From the NCBI GenBank assembly GCA_003003725.1, contig PVWI01000028.1, forward strand, positions 1 through 35,022: a stretch of DNA of 35,022 bases, read 5' to 3'. Shown piece by piece: positions 23,103-31,045 of this stretch. Each line of letters starts with the position of its first letter. Positions within the stretch are counted from its first letter, which is position 1. This stretch comes from a filamentous cyanobacterium Phorm 6 (GTDB taxonomy: Bacteria > Cyanobacteriota > Cyanobacteriia > Cyanobacteriales > Microcoleaceae). The notes beneath the pieces were generated by a model. That model had not been told where the DNA came from. It saw only the letters and a list, made by a program, of their open reading frames with translations, and did not search any database. The position numbers and the translations under genes were made by a program.

Positions 23103-23339
23103 CGGCTCAACTTTTTATTTTTATTTTAATTTGCGATAAGTAGGTAGGTACAAATAAACATGGCATGGGGAGGGCGAGTTTTGTACTCATCAACTGCTTT
23201 ATATCAGGGATTTTTAGCTAACCCCGCCCCTACAATATACTATGTTTTTGTGGCAATGACTTACTTATTGCGATCGGCTTGTGCCAAGATGGAGATAATT
23301 GTAAGATATCCACGATCGCATCGCACAAAATTTACAACT

Positions 23340-24149
23340 ATGGTACTCACCCCCGATAATTCAGGCATCTCTCGTTTGGTAGGAGACAATTCTCCTGAAA
23401 ATATTACACTCGCACCGGGACAACTTGCTAGTTTTCCTGGAGGAATTTGGATGCTGGGCGGCAGCGATACTGTCAGGGGCGCGTCAGATGCAGAACGGAT
23501 TTTCGGCAACGATGGTAAAGACAGTCTGTTAGGTGGTGCCGGTAATGATTCTCTTTACGGTGGCAAAGATGATGACGACATTTTGGGAGAAACAGGCGAC
23601 GATTTCTTGACAGGAGATAGAAATAGCGATTTCCTGGATGGCGGTGCAGGAAATGATTTACTGCGCGGCGGACAAGGTGTTGATTTGTTAGTTGGCGGTG
23701 ACGGTAACGATACTTTAATTGGCGACAGAGATGTGGATATTTATAAAGGTGGTGCGGGGAGTGATGTGTTTGTTTTTCGAGTCGATCAAGCTGGAATCAA
23801 AACCGTTGGAATTGAACTTCCTGACGCGGTAATTGTGGACTTTGATAAGTCGAGCGATTCGATTGGAATTAGTGTACCATTTACTAGCAATAATATCTCA
23901 TTTGAACAGGTAAGTTATAGCTTAAACGATCCGAGACTGCTGCTGCTCAATCCTGCAACTATATCGGGGGGAACGAGTTTGTTAGCCAAGGGTGGCATCT
24001 CGCAGCAAAGTCTCGATCCTGATGGTAACGGCCGTGTGGAAGCGACTAATATTAGATTCGGTGTTACTAATGCTTTGTTGGGTACTGTGTTGAATGTCAC
24101 CCCGGCCGATTTAACTGGTCGTTTGATTAATGCTAGTTCTTTGCTTTAA
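23340..24149 (+). CDS. Calcium-binding RTX-like protein
   Basis: The 269-residue protein contains about eight RTX-like nonapeptides (GGAGNDSLYGG, GGAGNDLLRGG, GGDGNDTLIGD) between roughly residues 50 and 140, forming a calcium-binding beta-roll. The C-terminal domain (VDIYKGGAGSDVFVFRVDQ to the end) resembles the end regions of cyanobacterial RTX proteins. No N-terminal signal peptide is seen; such proteins usually leave by type I secretion, which reads C-terminal signals. The ATG at 23340 is chosen. The upstream in-frame extension to 23160 is encoded mostly by the dispersed GGGCGAGTTTT/AACCCCGCCCC repeat and is not convincing. Confidence 0.85.
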   Translation: MVLTPDNSGISRLVGDNSPENITLAPGQLASFPGGIWMLGGSDTVRGASDAERIFGNDGKDSLLGGAGNDSLYGGKDDDDILGETGDDFLTGDRNSDFLDGGAGNDLLRGGQGVDLLVGGDGNDTLIGDRDVDIYKGGAGSDVFVFRVDQAGIKTVGIELPDAVIVDFDKSSDSIGISVPFTSNNISFEQVSYSLNDPRLLLLNPATISGGTSLLAKGGISQQSLDPDGNGRVEATNIRFGVTNALLGTVLNVTPADLTGRLINASSLL

Positions 24150-24188
24150 TTAGTGTAGCGCAATGCGCACCTTATTCATGACTAATTA

Positions 24189-24989
24189 CTAATTACCATT
24201 TGCCATTGCCCACTGCATCAAACCCGGGAATAATCGATAGGCTTCCGATGCAAAGAAAGCTGGCCCGACTATAACTTCTGCACGATGATTTTTCACAGCA
24301 TCCCAGATAGCTTTAGCAATATCTTCGGGCTGACTTGCTGCTGAAGATTTTAGCATTTCGGTCATTTGCTGGCGGCGCAATTCGACTGCGGATTCGGATC
24401 GATCGCGAAATTGAGCTCTTTCCAAAAAATCGCTGTTAATCAAGCCCGGATGCACGGCGCAAACGTGGATACCTTGGGGCGCTAATTCCAATCGCAAAGT
24501 TTCTGTTAAACCCGTTACTGCATATTTGCTGGCGCAATAAGCGGTCATTTGAGGCAAGGGCATTTTGCCACCAATGGAACCAACATTGACGATTGTACCC
24601 GTTTTGCGATCGAGAAAATGTGGCAAAAGTTCTTGAATTGTGTTAACGCAGCCCCAAAAATTGGTATTCATTAATTGCTGCCAGTCTTCGGAGGTGGTTT
24701 GCTCGATCGCCCCTGTGACACAAATCCCGGCATTATTCACCAAAACATCAATGTTTCCGCAAGCATCTAGGGCTTTTTGGACTATCGCACGTACTTGTTG
24801 AATGTCGCCAACATCCCCCGCAATCGCGATCGCCGAAGTGCCTTCACGCTGCACCTGAGCGGCTGCTGCTGCCAATCTCTCTGGCTCTCGTGCCACCATC
24901 ACCACATCGTAACCTTTACTGGCAAATAACAGTGCTGTTGCCTTGCCGCTTCCTTGAGAAGCGCCTGTAATCAAAACTTTAGGAGCCAT
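24189..24989 (-). CDS. Short-chain dehydrogenase/reductase
   Basis: The 266-residue classical SDR has the cofactor loop TGASQGSGKATALL (about residues 8-21), the NNAG motif, the catalytic Ser in NVGSIGGKM, and YCASKYAVTG, with HPGLINSDF after the active site. The cofactor loop reads TGASQGSG in place of the more usual TGASSGIG. Substrate cannot be assigned. It is convergent with the RTX-like gene, 39 bp away. A common cyanobacterial repeat (GAACCGCGAAGACGCAAAGG) lies upstream at 25132. Confidence 0.9.
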   Translation of the reverse strand: MAPKVLITGASQGSGKATALLFASKGYDVVMVAREPERLAAAAAQVQREGTSAIAIAGDVGDIQQVRAIVQKALDACGNIDVLVNNAGICVTGAIEQTTSEDWQQLMNTNFWGCVNTIQELLPHFLDRKTGTIVNVGSIGGKMPLPQMTAYCASKYAVTGLTETLRLELAPQGIHVCAVHPGLINSDFLERAQFRDRSESAVELRRQQMTEMLKSSAASQPEDIAKAIWDAVKNHRAEVIVGPAFFASEAYRLFPGLMQWAMANGN

Positions 24990-25131
24990 AGATAGTTATA
25001 ATTTGTAACTGAGGGGAGTGTTTTATGCTGTATTGAAACTATAACAGATTTAAGGTGCTTTTGGGCGTGTTCTAGATTGATAGTTTTCCTTGAAAATAGC
25101 AATCTTTCATGATTGGCGATGGGCTTTTTTT

Positions 25132-25164
25132 TGAACGAACCGCGAAGACGCAAAGGACACGAAG
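25132..25164. repeat. Dispersed repeat, CGCGAAGACGCAAAGGACAC type
   Basis: TGAACGAACCGCGAAGACGC followed by AAAGGACACGAAG is a widely seen intergenic sequence in cyanobacteria (recalled, not searched). It lies in the divergent gap between the SDR and the DMT transporter. Confidence 0.6.
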
Positions 25165-25272
25165 TCAGATAAGATCATAGAAGGGAATACAAGATCGATA
25201 GTTTATAATTTCTCCGAAAATTGCTAGATATTTTTTATTTTTGGAAATTACCAATTACTAATTACCTCAAAA

Positions 25273-26205
25273 ATGAATCTTCCGAAACAACGGCCGAATT
25301 GGTCGATCGCCCTCGTCTTAATTATCGGCGTGTTAGCAGTCTCAACCTCATCAATCTTGATTCGGCTGGCCAACCTGAAAGCAGGCGCGGGCGGCTTCGG
25401 TTTTAGTCTGGTACTCGCCGCTTCTCGCCTGACTTTATCTGCCTTAATTTTGCTTCCCGCTTGGCCGAAAATTCAGTGGAAAACCCTGCGCCCCGGAGCT
25501 CGGCGCTATGCTGCGGCTGCGGGTTTGTGTCTAGCCCTGCATTTTGCTCTCTGGATTACCTCACTTTCTTATACTTCTATCGCCGCTTCCACAGCCCTTG
25601 TCACCACAAGTCCCGTTTGGGTAGCGCTGTTGTCGCGCTTCTGGTTTGGCGAAAAAATCAGCAAAATGTCGATCGCTGGCATTACTATAGCGCTGGTTGG
25701 CGGCATGGCGATCGCAGTCGGGAGTGCGGGCGATCCCGGTGTCGGAAACAGTCAACTACTGGGTAATTTCCTGGCTCTATCTGGTTCCTGGGCTGTCAGC
25801 TTGTATCTGCTTCTTGGGCGGGAAGCTCAGCGGCGGGGATTGGGAATTGGTGGTTATATCGCGATCGCCTATACTGTTAGTGCGATCGTCCTCCTGCCTC
25901 TCCCCCTCATCTTTGGCACCAGTTATACGGGCTATCCAAACATCGTATATTGGTATATTTTGTTAACCGCGGCCTTGCCTCAATTAGTCGGACACACGAT
26001 TTTAAACTGGGCTGTAGTGCAGATTTCCCCGACTCTGGTAACTCTTGCCATTTTGTTTGAACCCGTGGCGGCGAGTTGTTTGGGTTATTTGCTGTTTGGG
26101 GAAATGCCCGCCCCGGCGGTACTCGCAGGTGCTGCGGTGCTGCTGTTGGGTGTAGCAACCGCTACCGTCGGAGCCCAAAAATCACAGTCAACAGTTAATA
26201 GTTAA
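25273..26205 (+). CDS. DMT/EamA-family transporter
   Basis: The 310-residue protein has about ten membrane helices in two EamA-type halves, ALVLIIGVLAVSTSSILIRLAN to the middle loop near 150 and LLGNFLALSGSWAVSLYLLLG to ATVGAQ, typical of drug/metabolite transporters. The first-half motif ALWITSLSYTSIAASTALVTTSPVWVALLSRFWFGEKIS is characteristic. The substrate is unknown. The last residues (SQSTVNS) and the stop are encoded by the heptamer repeat (ACAGTCAACAGTTAATAG), so the C-terminus was extended or trimmed by repeat invasion. Confidence 0.92.
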   Translation: MNLPKQRPNWSIALVLIIGVLAVSTSSILIRLANLKAGAGGFGFSLVLAASRLTLSALILLPAWPKIQWKTLRPGARRYAAAAGLCLALHFALWITSLSYTSIAASTALVTTSPVWVALLSRFWFGEKISKMSIAGITIALVGGMAIAVGSAGDPGVGNSQLLGNFLALSGSWAVSLYLLLGREAQRRGLGIGGYIAIAYTVSAIVLLPLPLIFGTSYTGYPNIVYWYILLTAALPQLVGHTILNWAVVQISPTLVTLAILFEPVAASCLGYLLFGEMPAPAVLAGAAVLLLGVATATVGAQKSQSTVNS

Positions 26206-26351
26206 GAGTTTTCAACATTGCCACTACAGTTGCCGTGAGTCAGGATAGAACAGATTAGGGCTTAAAAACACAAATAACTCGTCGGTTGAATATCGGCTCC
26301 AAACTATCAAATGTCTAATTAATGACAACTCTCAACTGCTAACTGTTCACG

Positions 26352-26382
26352 CTGTCAACTGTCAACTGTCAACTGTCAACTG
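26352..26382. repeat. Heptanucleotide tandem repeat (GTCAACT)n
   Basis: Four copies of the heptamer lie 30 bp upstream of the Hpt gene. Degenerate copies begin near 26317. The tract sits where a promoter or leader for the Hpt gene would be expected. Confidence 0.95.
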
Positions 26383-26412
26383 ATCCCAGGGTGCCTTTCG
26401 GAGAAAAAAAGT

Positions 26413-27267
26413 ATGCTGCCAGAACAACTACAGCGCATTATCGGCTACTTTCTAGAAGAAGCCACAGAACACATTCAAATCATGGAACAAGGCTTGCAGG
26501 GCTTGCAAAACACCGTGCAAGCTCCCCAAAGGATACATCAGCTCATCCGAGCCTCGCACTCGATTAAAGGGGGAGCAGCTATGCTCGGATTTAGCAGCAT
26601 TCAGCGCATAGCCCACCGTTTGGAAGATTATTTGAAACTGCTCAGAGAATGTCCGATCGCCATAGATAACAGGCTGCAATCGCTGTTAACCCAAGTTTTT
26701 GATATTTTAGCAGCCCTCGTGTCCAAGGTTTCTAAGGGTTTTGGACTCAACAATGAAGACGCAAACCAAATGCTCTCCCTCGCCGAACCGATTTTTGACG
26801 AACTCGACGCTTACCTGAGAGTGCTGATTCCCACTCGCGTGACTGTGAGAGCTACTACCGACGAACACATACACGTTTTCTCCGGTTACTGTACCTCCCT
26901 GGGGGAATTTTCCTCGGCTATTGCCTCGCGCGTCGGTTTGCTCGGAGGTACTATTACCCGCCACGAGTACGAAGGCGACGGCATACGCCTTTATATTGAC
27001 ATTTACCTGCCACCTTACACCAGGATCGAAAACATCCGCCAAGCTGTGGAATTTTCAGGCGCTATTATCGGGACTGTTCAGACGCAGCGCGACTTTTCGC
27101 TGTTGGCTGCGGATTATCCGATTTACCAAAGGGCGATCGAACGTCCGGCAATTTGCAATGGATGTCGCTACTATTACGGCAGAAGTGACGGTGGCCATCT
27201 GCTCAACTGCACAATCCATCCCCGCGGCCCGGAAGCAGAAGATTGTCGCGATCGTGAACCAGAATAA
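26413..27267 (+). CDS. Hpt-domain protein with C-terminal cysteine motif
   Basis: The 284-residue protein begins with a histidine phosphotransfer domain; the phosphoacceptor is His49 in LIRASHSIKGGAAMLGFSS, followed by the paired helices to about residue 130. A middle region (about 140-230) is mixed alpha/beta. The C-terminus has a compact Cys motif: CNGCRYYYG, then LLNCTIHPRGPEAEDC, spaced about 18-30 residues, which could bind zinc or form disulfides. The start has the GGAG upstream (CGGAGAAAAAAAG). No histidine kinase or response regulator is adjacent, so it may act in a phosphorelay from elsewhere. The Hpt is well supported; the fused module is unassigned. Confidence 0.85.
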   Translation: MLPEQLQRIIGYFLEEATEHIQIMEQGLQGLQNTVQAPQRIHQLIRASHSIKGGAAMLGFSSIQRIAHRLEDYLKLLRECPIAIDNRLQSLLTQVFDILAALVSKVSKGFGLNNEDANQMLSLAEPIFDELDAYLRVLIPTRVTVRATTDEHIHVFSGYCTSLGEFSSAIASRVGLLGGTITRHEYEGDGIRLYIDIYLPPYTRIENIRQAVEFSGAIIGTVQTQRDFSLLAADYPIYQRAIERPAICNGCRYYYGRSDGGHLLNCTIHPRGPEAEDCRDREPE

Positions 27268-27428
27268 CCATTATAAAATCACGACTCCGAATCAATATTT
27301 GGCAGCAGGAAACTCTTTAGCAAAAACTAATATTATCCCTGAAGATTTTCACATTTCTAGCTACCAACTTCTCTCAAGGGCGATAACTCAAACTTTCTTC
27401 CTAACCTCCATTACATCCGTTACATCCG

Positions 27429-27809
27429 TTACAAAATCCGTTGCCGAACTTCCTTCTTTCCAAAACCTCCCCTAAAAGCTGATTCCATAACTCGAATTAA
27501 TTGGATCATGCTCGCCGGATGTCCCACTGCCCAGATATTGATTGTCAGACAAGTGATTCCCATAACTAGCAAGATGTATGTCGGAGGCATTACTACCCCG
27601 ATCGCGAACCAGGTAAAAACGTGAAATAACATTGCTGTAGCCCAAAGCCCTGCCACAGCGGCAGACGCCCACACTTGCATTCGAGGTCGGTTTAGTCCTG
27701 TCAAAATCGCTGTCTGCAAAGTAGTCAGCAAGTTTGCCGGAACTAAAAAGGCACAGATACCTATGCAGTAGGTACGAGAAAACTCAGTAACTGTATTGAA
27801 GTCGAGCAT
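27429..27809 (-). CDS. Small membrane protein, function unknown
   Basis: The 126-residue protein has three to four hydrophobic segments (CIGICAFLVPANLLTTLQTAI, WASAAVAGLWATAMLFHVFTWFAIGVV, PTYILLVMGITCLTINIWAV) and a basic C-terminus (FRGGFGKKEVRQRIL). It looks like a conserved cyanobacterial membrane protein but I recognise no family. It is convergent with the Hpt gene. Short direct repeats (TTACATCCG, 27414-27440) lie at its 3' end. Confidence 0.7.
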   Translation of the reverse strand: MLDFNTVTEFSRTYCIGICAFLVPANLLTTLQTAILTGLNRPRMQVWASAAVAGLWATAMLFHVFTWFAIGVVMPPTYILLVMGITCLTINIWAVGHPASMIQLIRVMESAFRGGFGKKEVRQRIL

Positions 27810-28285
27810 CAGTCTAATTATCGGGCCTGTTGGATATACTTTAAGAGCTTAACGTGACTTGACTTTGAAATCTTGTCACCCTTACTTTAACTTAATGTTT
27901 TCGTCAATGGGTCGGCCTGAAGACGCATTTCTCTCCCCTTTTTATTGCTTCTAAAATTTTACCACAAATATTAATTTTATGGAAAACTATTAGAACAACT
28001 TGAACAATGGCAACAAGTGCTGCAATAATTAAGCTTGGGGATCGATCGCACTTGCATATCCCAGTCAGTTAAAATATCTAGAGGGCTGCCGTCAGTCGAG
28101 CATTAACACAACGGCAGGCTGATTTTTGACTGGCTGATTCTCGGATGATTGATTGTCGGAGTCTGTCAAGAAATCGATATGTTGTGCGATCGAACAATAT
28201 GAGATTATTATTGAGAAGGTAATTTGATCTCAAATCTAAGATCGAGAGAACCCAAAGAGAACTTTTACAGCGGAAAACAGAGAAA
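27810..28285. other. Intergenic region upstream of the phytochrome gene
   Basis: No gene is visible in 476 bp. AT-rich stretches and a GATCGATCGC at about 28041 occur. I saw no convincing -35/-10 pair or known operator, though a divergent promoter region is expected here. Confidence 0.5.
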
Positions 28286-30832
28286 ATGGATCGACCAACC
28301 AGAATTCCAGAACTCGCAGAAGTTGACTTGACAAACTGCGACAGAGAGCCCATTCACATATCAGGGCAGATTCAGCCGCACGGAGTGCTACTTGTTGTAC
28401 GAGAACCTCAATTAGAAATACTGCAAATCAGTGAAAATACGCAAGATTTGTTAGGCTTTGATGCCAAAAGTGCGATCGGTCAAGATTTAAGCTTATTACT
28501 CGATCAAACTCAGCTAGAAAAACTCAAGGCCTGTTTGCAGAATGAAAACTTAAAAACCGTCAATCCGATTAAACTGTCTGTCAAAAAAGCAGGCAAGTCT
28601 TTAGAATTTGACTGCATCCTCCACCGAGGAGAAGGAGTTTTGATCGTCGAGTTAGAATTGGCAACCACCAGAGAAAATCTTTCAGTTTTTAGCTTTTATC
28701 ACTCTATCAGATCGACTGTCAGCCAAATTCAAAGCGCCAAGAATCTCAAGGAATTATGTCAACTGACTGTAGAAGAAGTCAGGAAAATATCGGGATTCGA
28801 TCGAGTTATGGTCTATCAATTCGATCCCGAAGGTAACGGCGCTGTCATCGCTGAAGATAAAACAGAAAACCTGAGTCCTTTCTTAGGCTTAAACTACCCC
28901 AGCACAGATATTCCCAAACAAGCCAGAAAACTATATTCGTTAAATTGGCTGAGGTTAGTACCAGATATTAATTATCAACCAGTCCCCCTCGTTTCATCAA
29001 ACAATCCTGTTACCAACGGGCCCGTAGACCTCAGTTTCAGCGTATTGAGAAGCGTTTCTCCCATTCACCTAGAATACCTGCACAATATGGGCGTTGCAGC
29101 TTCGATGTCAATCTCGTTAATGAAAGATCAAAAACTGTGGGGATTGATTGCTTGCCACAATTATACACCCAAATACCTCAACTATGAAGTACGCGCAGCC
29201 TGCGAATTTATCGGGCAAGTAATGTCCTTAGAATTGCAATCAAAAGAAGGAAACGAAGACTACGACTACAAACTACACTTAAAATCAATTCAAACCCAGA
29301 TTTTTGAAGACATATCCACCGCCGAAAATTTATCGGAAGTGTTAGTTAAATGCCAGCATAATTTGCTGGAAGCAGTTAACGCGCAAGGAGCAGCAATAGT
29401 ATTTGGAGACAATTGCTATCGAGTCGGACAAACACATCCGGGAGAATCGCTCAAATATTTAACCAAGTGGGTGCAAAAAAACCTAACCAAAGAAATATTT
29501 TATACAGACTCCCTGACCAAATTCTATCCAGAAGCTGAGGAATTGAAAGATACAGCCAGCGGGTGTTTGGCTATAGCAATATCGCCGATTCATAAAATAT
29601 ATGTTTTGTGGTTTCGCCCGGAAGTAATTAAGACCGTAAATTGGGCTGGAAACCCCAACAAATTAGTTCAAATAGATGCAGATGGCAGCCAGCGAATTTC
29701 ACCTCGGCAATCCTTCGACCTGTGGAAAGAAAATGTGAGTTGCCAATCACTGCCTTGGAAACAATGCGAAATAGACGCTGCATTGGAACTGAAAAAAGCC
29801 ATGATTAATATCGTGCTGCGCCAAGCCGACAAACTCAAAAAATTAAATACAGCACTAGAAGCATCCATCGCCAGAGAACGGGAAAAATCTGCTCATTTAA
29901 AAATAGCGATGTCAGAGCTTCAGCGCGCGCAAACTCAATTGGTGCAAAGCGAAAGAATGTCAAGTTTGGGACAGTTGGTGGCGGCGGTAGCCTATGAAGT
30001 TACTAACCCGATTAACTACATCTACGGAAATCTTACCTATGCCAACGAATACAGTCAAAAGCTGATCCATTTATTGCAGCTTTACAATGAACAATATCCG
30101 TCGCCTTCGCCAGAAATTAAAGCTGAAATAGAAGCAGCCGAAGTAGAGTTTATAGTTGAAGACTTACCGAAGTTGCTGGGTTCAATGAAAGTAGGAGCTA
30201 ACCGCATCCGCGAGATAGTTCAGTCTCTGCGAAACTTCTCTAGAATTGACGAAGCAGAGATTAAACCAGTTGACATTCACGACGGATTAGACAGCGCTTT
30301 GTTGATTTTGAGCAACCGACTCAAACCGAAGCCCGTGAAGCAAAGCTATCCCGTAGGGAATCGCCCTGCAATTCATCTCATCAAAGAATATGGCTCTCTG
30401 CCTTTGGTTGAGTGTTACGCAGTTGAGATCAACCAAGTGTTTATGAATATACTGACAAATGCAATTGATGCTCTAGAAGAGTCCTTTGTTCAGAAAAATT
30501 TATCGCCGCAATGTGGGTGCGAAGAAGGCCAGGCTAAGTGTGGACAAATTCGGATCGTGACAGAAGTTTGTCCGGGAGAAAAAGCCGTAGCAATTCGGAT
30601 CAAGGACAACGGTTGGGGCATGGAAGAAACAGTTCGCCAAAAAATATTTGAGCCATTTTTTAGCACAAAACCGGTGGGAAAAGGTGCGGGAATAGGTTTG
30701 GCGATATGTCACGAAATTGTGGTGGAACAACACGGCGGCAAATTGAGCTGCATTTCTGCCCCCGGAAAGGGAACCGAGTTGATTATTGAGATTCCCTTGA
30801 GCCAAACTCATCGGAAACCCATTGTCAAATGA
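28286..30832 (+). CDS. Bacteriophytochrome-type sensor kinase with H-box Tyr
   Basis: The 848-residue protein has PAS-GAF-PHY photosensory modules and a kinase-like C-terminus. The N-terminal DLTNCDREPIHISGQIQPHG includes Cys18, the biliverdin-linking site of bacteriophytochromes (CphB/BphP type). In the GAF domain the Cph1-type Cys is Ile260, followed by conserved His261 in SPIHLEYL. The GAF YPSTDIPKQAR (PASDIP-like) and the PHY tongue SPRQSF are present, so red/far-red sensing with biliverdin is likely. The kinase module has N-box EINQVFMNILTNAIDAL, G1 KDNGWGM and G2 GKGAGIGLAI. However, the H-box reads LVAAVAYEVTNPINYIYGN, with Tyr570 where the phosphoacceptor His is expected. A 33-bp repeat adds about 8 residues (VKQSYPVGNRP). 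No response regulator gene follows. Confidence 0.93.
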   Translation: MDRPTRIPELAEVDLTNCDREPIHISGQIQPHGVLLVVREPQLEILQISENTQDLLGFDAKSAIGQDLSLLLDQTQLEKLKACLQNENLKTVNPIKLSVKKAGKSLEFDCILHRGEGVLIVELELATTRENLSVFSFYHSIRSTVSQIQSAKNLKELCQLTVEEVRKISGFDRVMVYQFDPEGNGAVIAEDKTENLSPFLGLNYPSTDIPKQARKLYSLNWLRLVPDINYQPVPLVSSNNPVTNGPVDLSFSVLRSVSPIHLEYLHNMGVAASMSISLMKDQKLWGLIACHNYTPKYLNYEVRAACEFIGQVMSLELQSKEGNEDYDYKLHLKSIQTQIFEDISTAENLSEVLVKCQHNLLEAVNAQGAAIVFGDNCYRVGQTHPGESLKYLTKWVQKNLTKEIFYTDSLTKFYPEAEELKDTASGCLAIAISPIHKIYVLWFRPEVIKTVNWAGNPNKLVQIDADGSQRISPRQSFDLWKENVSCQSLPWKQCEIDAALELKKAMINIVLRQADKLKKLNTALEASIAREREKSAHLKIAMSELQRAQTQLVQSERMSSLGQLVAAVAYEVTNPINYIYGNLTYANEYSQKLIHLLQLYNEQYPSPSPEIKAEIEAAEVEFIVEDLPKLLGSMKVGANRIREIVQSLRNFSRIDEAEIKPVDIHDGLDSALLILSNRLKPKPVKQSYPVGNRPAIHLIKEYGSLPLVECYAVEINQVFMNILTNAIDALEESFVQKNLSPQCGCEEGQAKCGQIRIVTEVCPGEKAVAIRIKDNGWGMEETVRQKIFEPFFSTKPVGKGAGIGLAICHEIVVEQHGGKLSCISAPGKGTELIIEIPLSQTHRKPIVK
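30334..30366. repeat. 33-bp dispersed repeat inside the phytochrome gene
   Basis: The core CTATCCCGTAGGGAATCGCC matches 5754-5786 in ureF with two differences. In this frame it reads VKQSYPVGNRP, placed between RLKPKP and AIHLIKEYG, a linker where homologues are shorter as I remember them. Confidence 0.85.
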
Positions 30833-30949
30833 AAAAAGTGTGTTCATCGCCCAAATGCACAAATCGAAAATTAGATTAAAATACAAAAGCAGCTAAGTAG
30901 TAAGCTGTTTTGCCGTTAAATTGTGTGTCAAAAATCAATCAGACTCTTG

Positions 30950-30973
30950 TGGGATGGGCTTCTAGCCCGTCCC
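30950..30973. repeat. Hairpin repeat GTGGGATGGGCTTCTAGCCC
   Basis: GGGATGGGCT and AGCCCGTCCC form a 10-bp stem with one G-T pair and a TCT loop. It lies in the 213-bp gap between the phytochrome and SDR-CIA30 genes and is likely a dispersed element that may also limit read-through. Confidence 0.7.
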
Positions 30974-31045
30974 GAATATGCAATTTAAATAAGCAACAGC
31001 TTATTGAATAGTAAGTAGATTTGATCCCATTCTGAGGAAGCGACT

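Noticed and set aside
23160-23339. N-terminal extension of the RTX-like gene
   Set aside because: The extra 60 residues are encoded largely by a dispersed inverted repeat and do not look like a signal peptide; the internal ATG at 23340 fits better.
26921-27475. 184-codon frame overlapping the Hpt gene and running past its stop
   Set aside because: Its first part is a frame-shifted reading of the Hpt gene and the rest has low-complexity repeats; no domain is visible.
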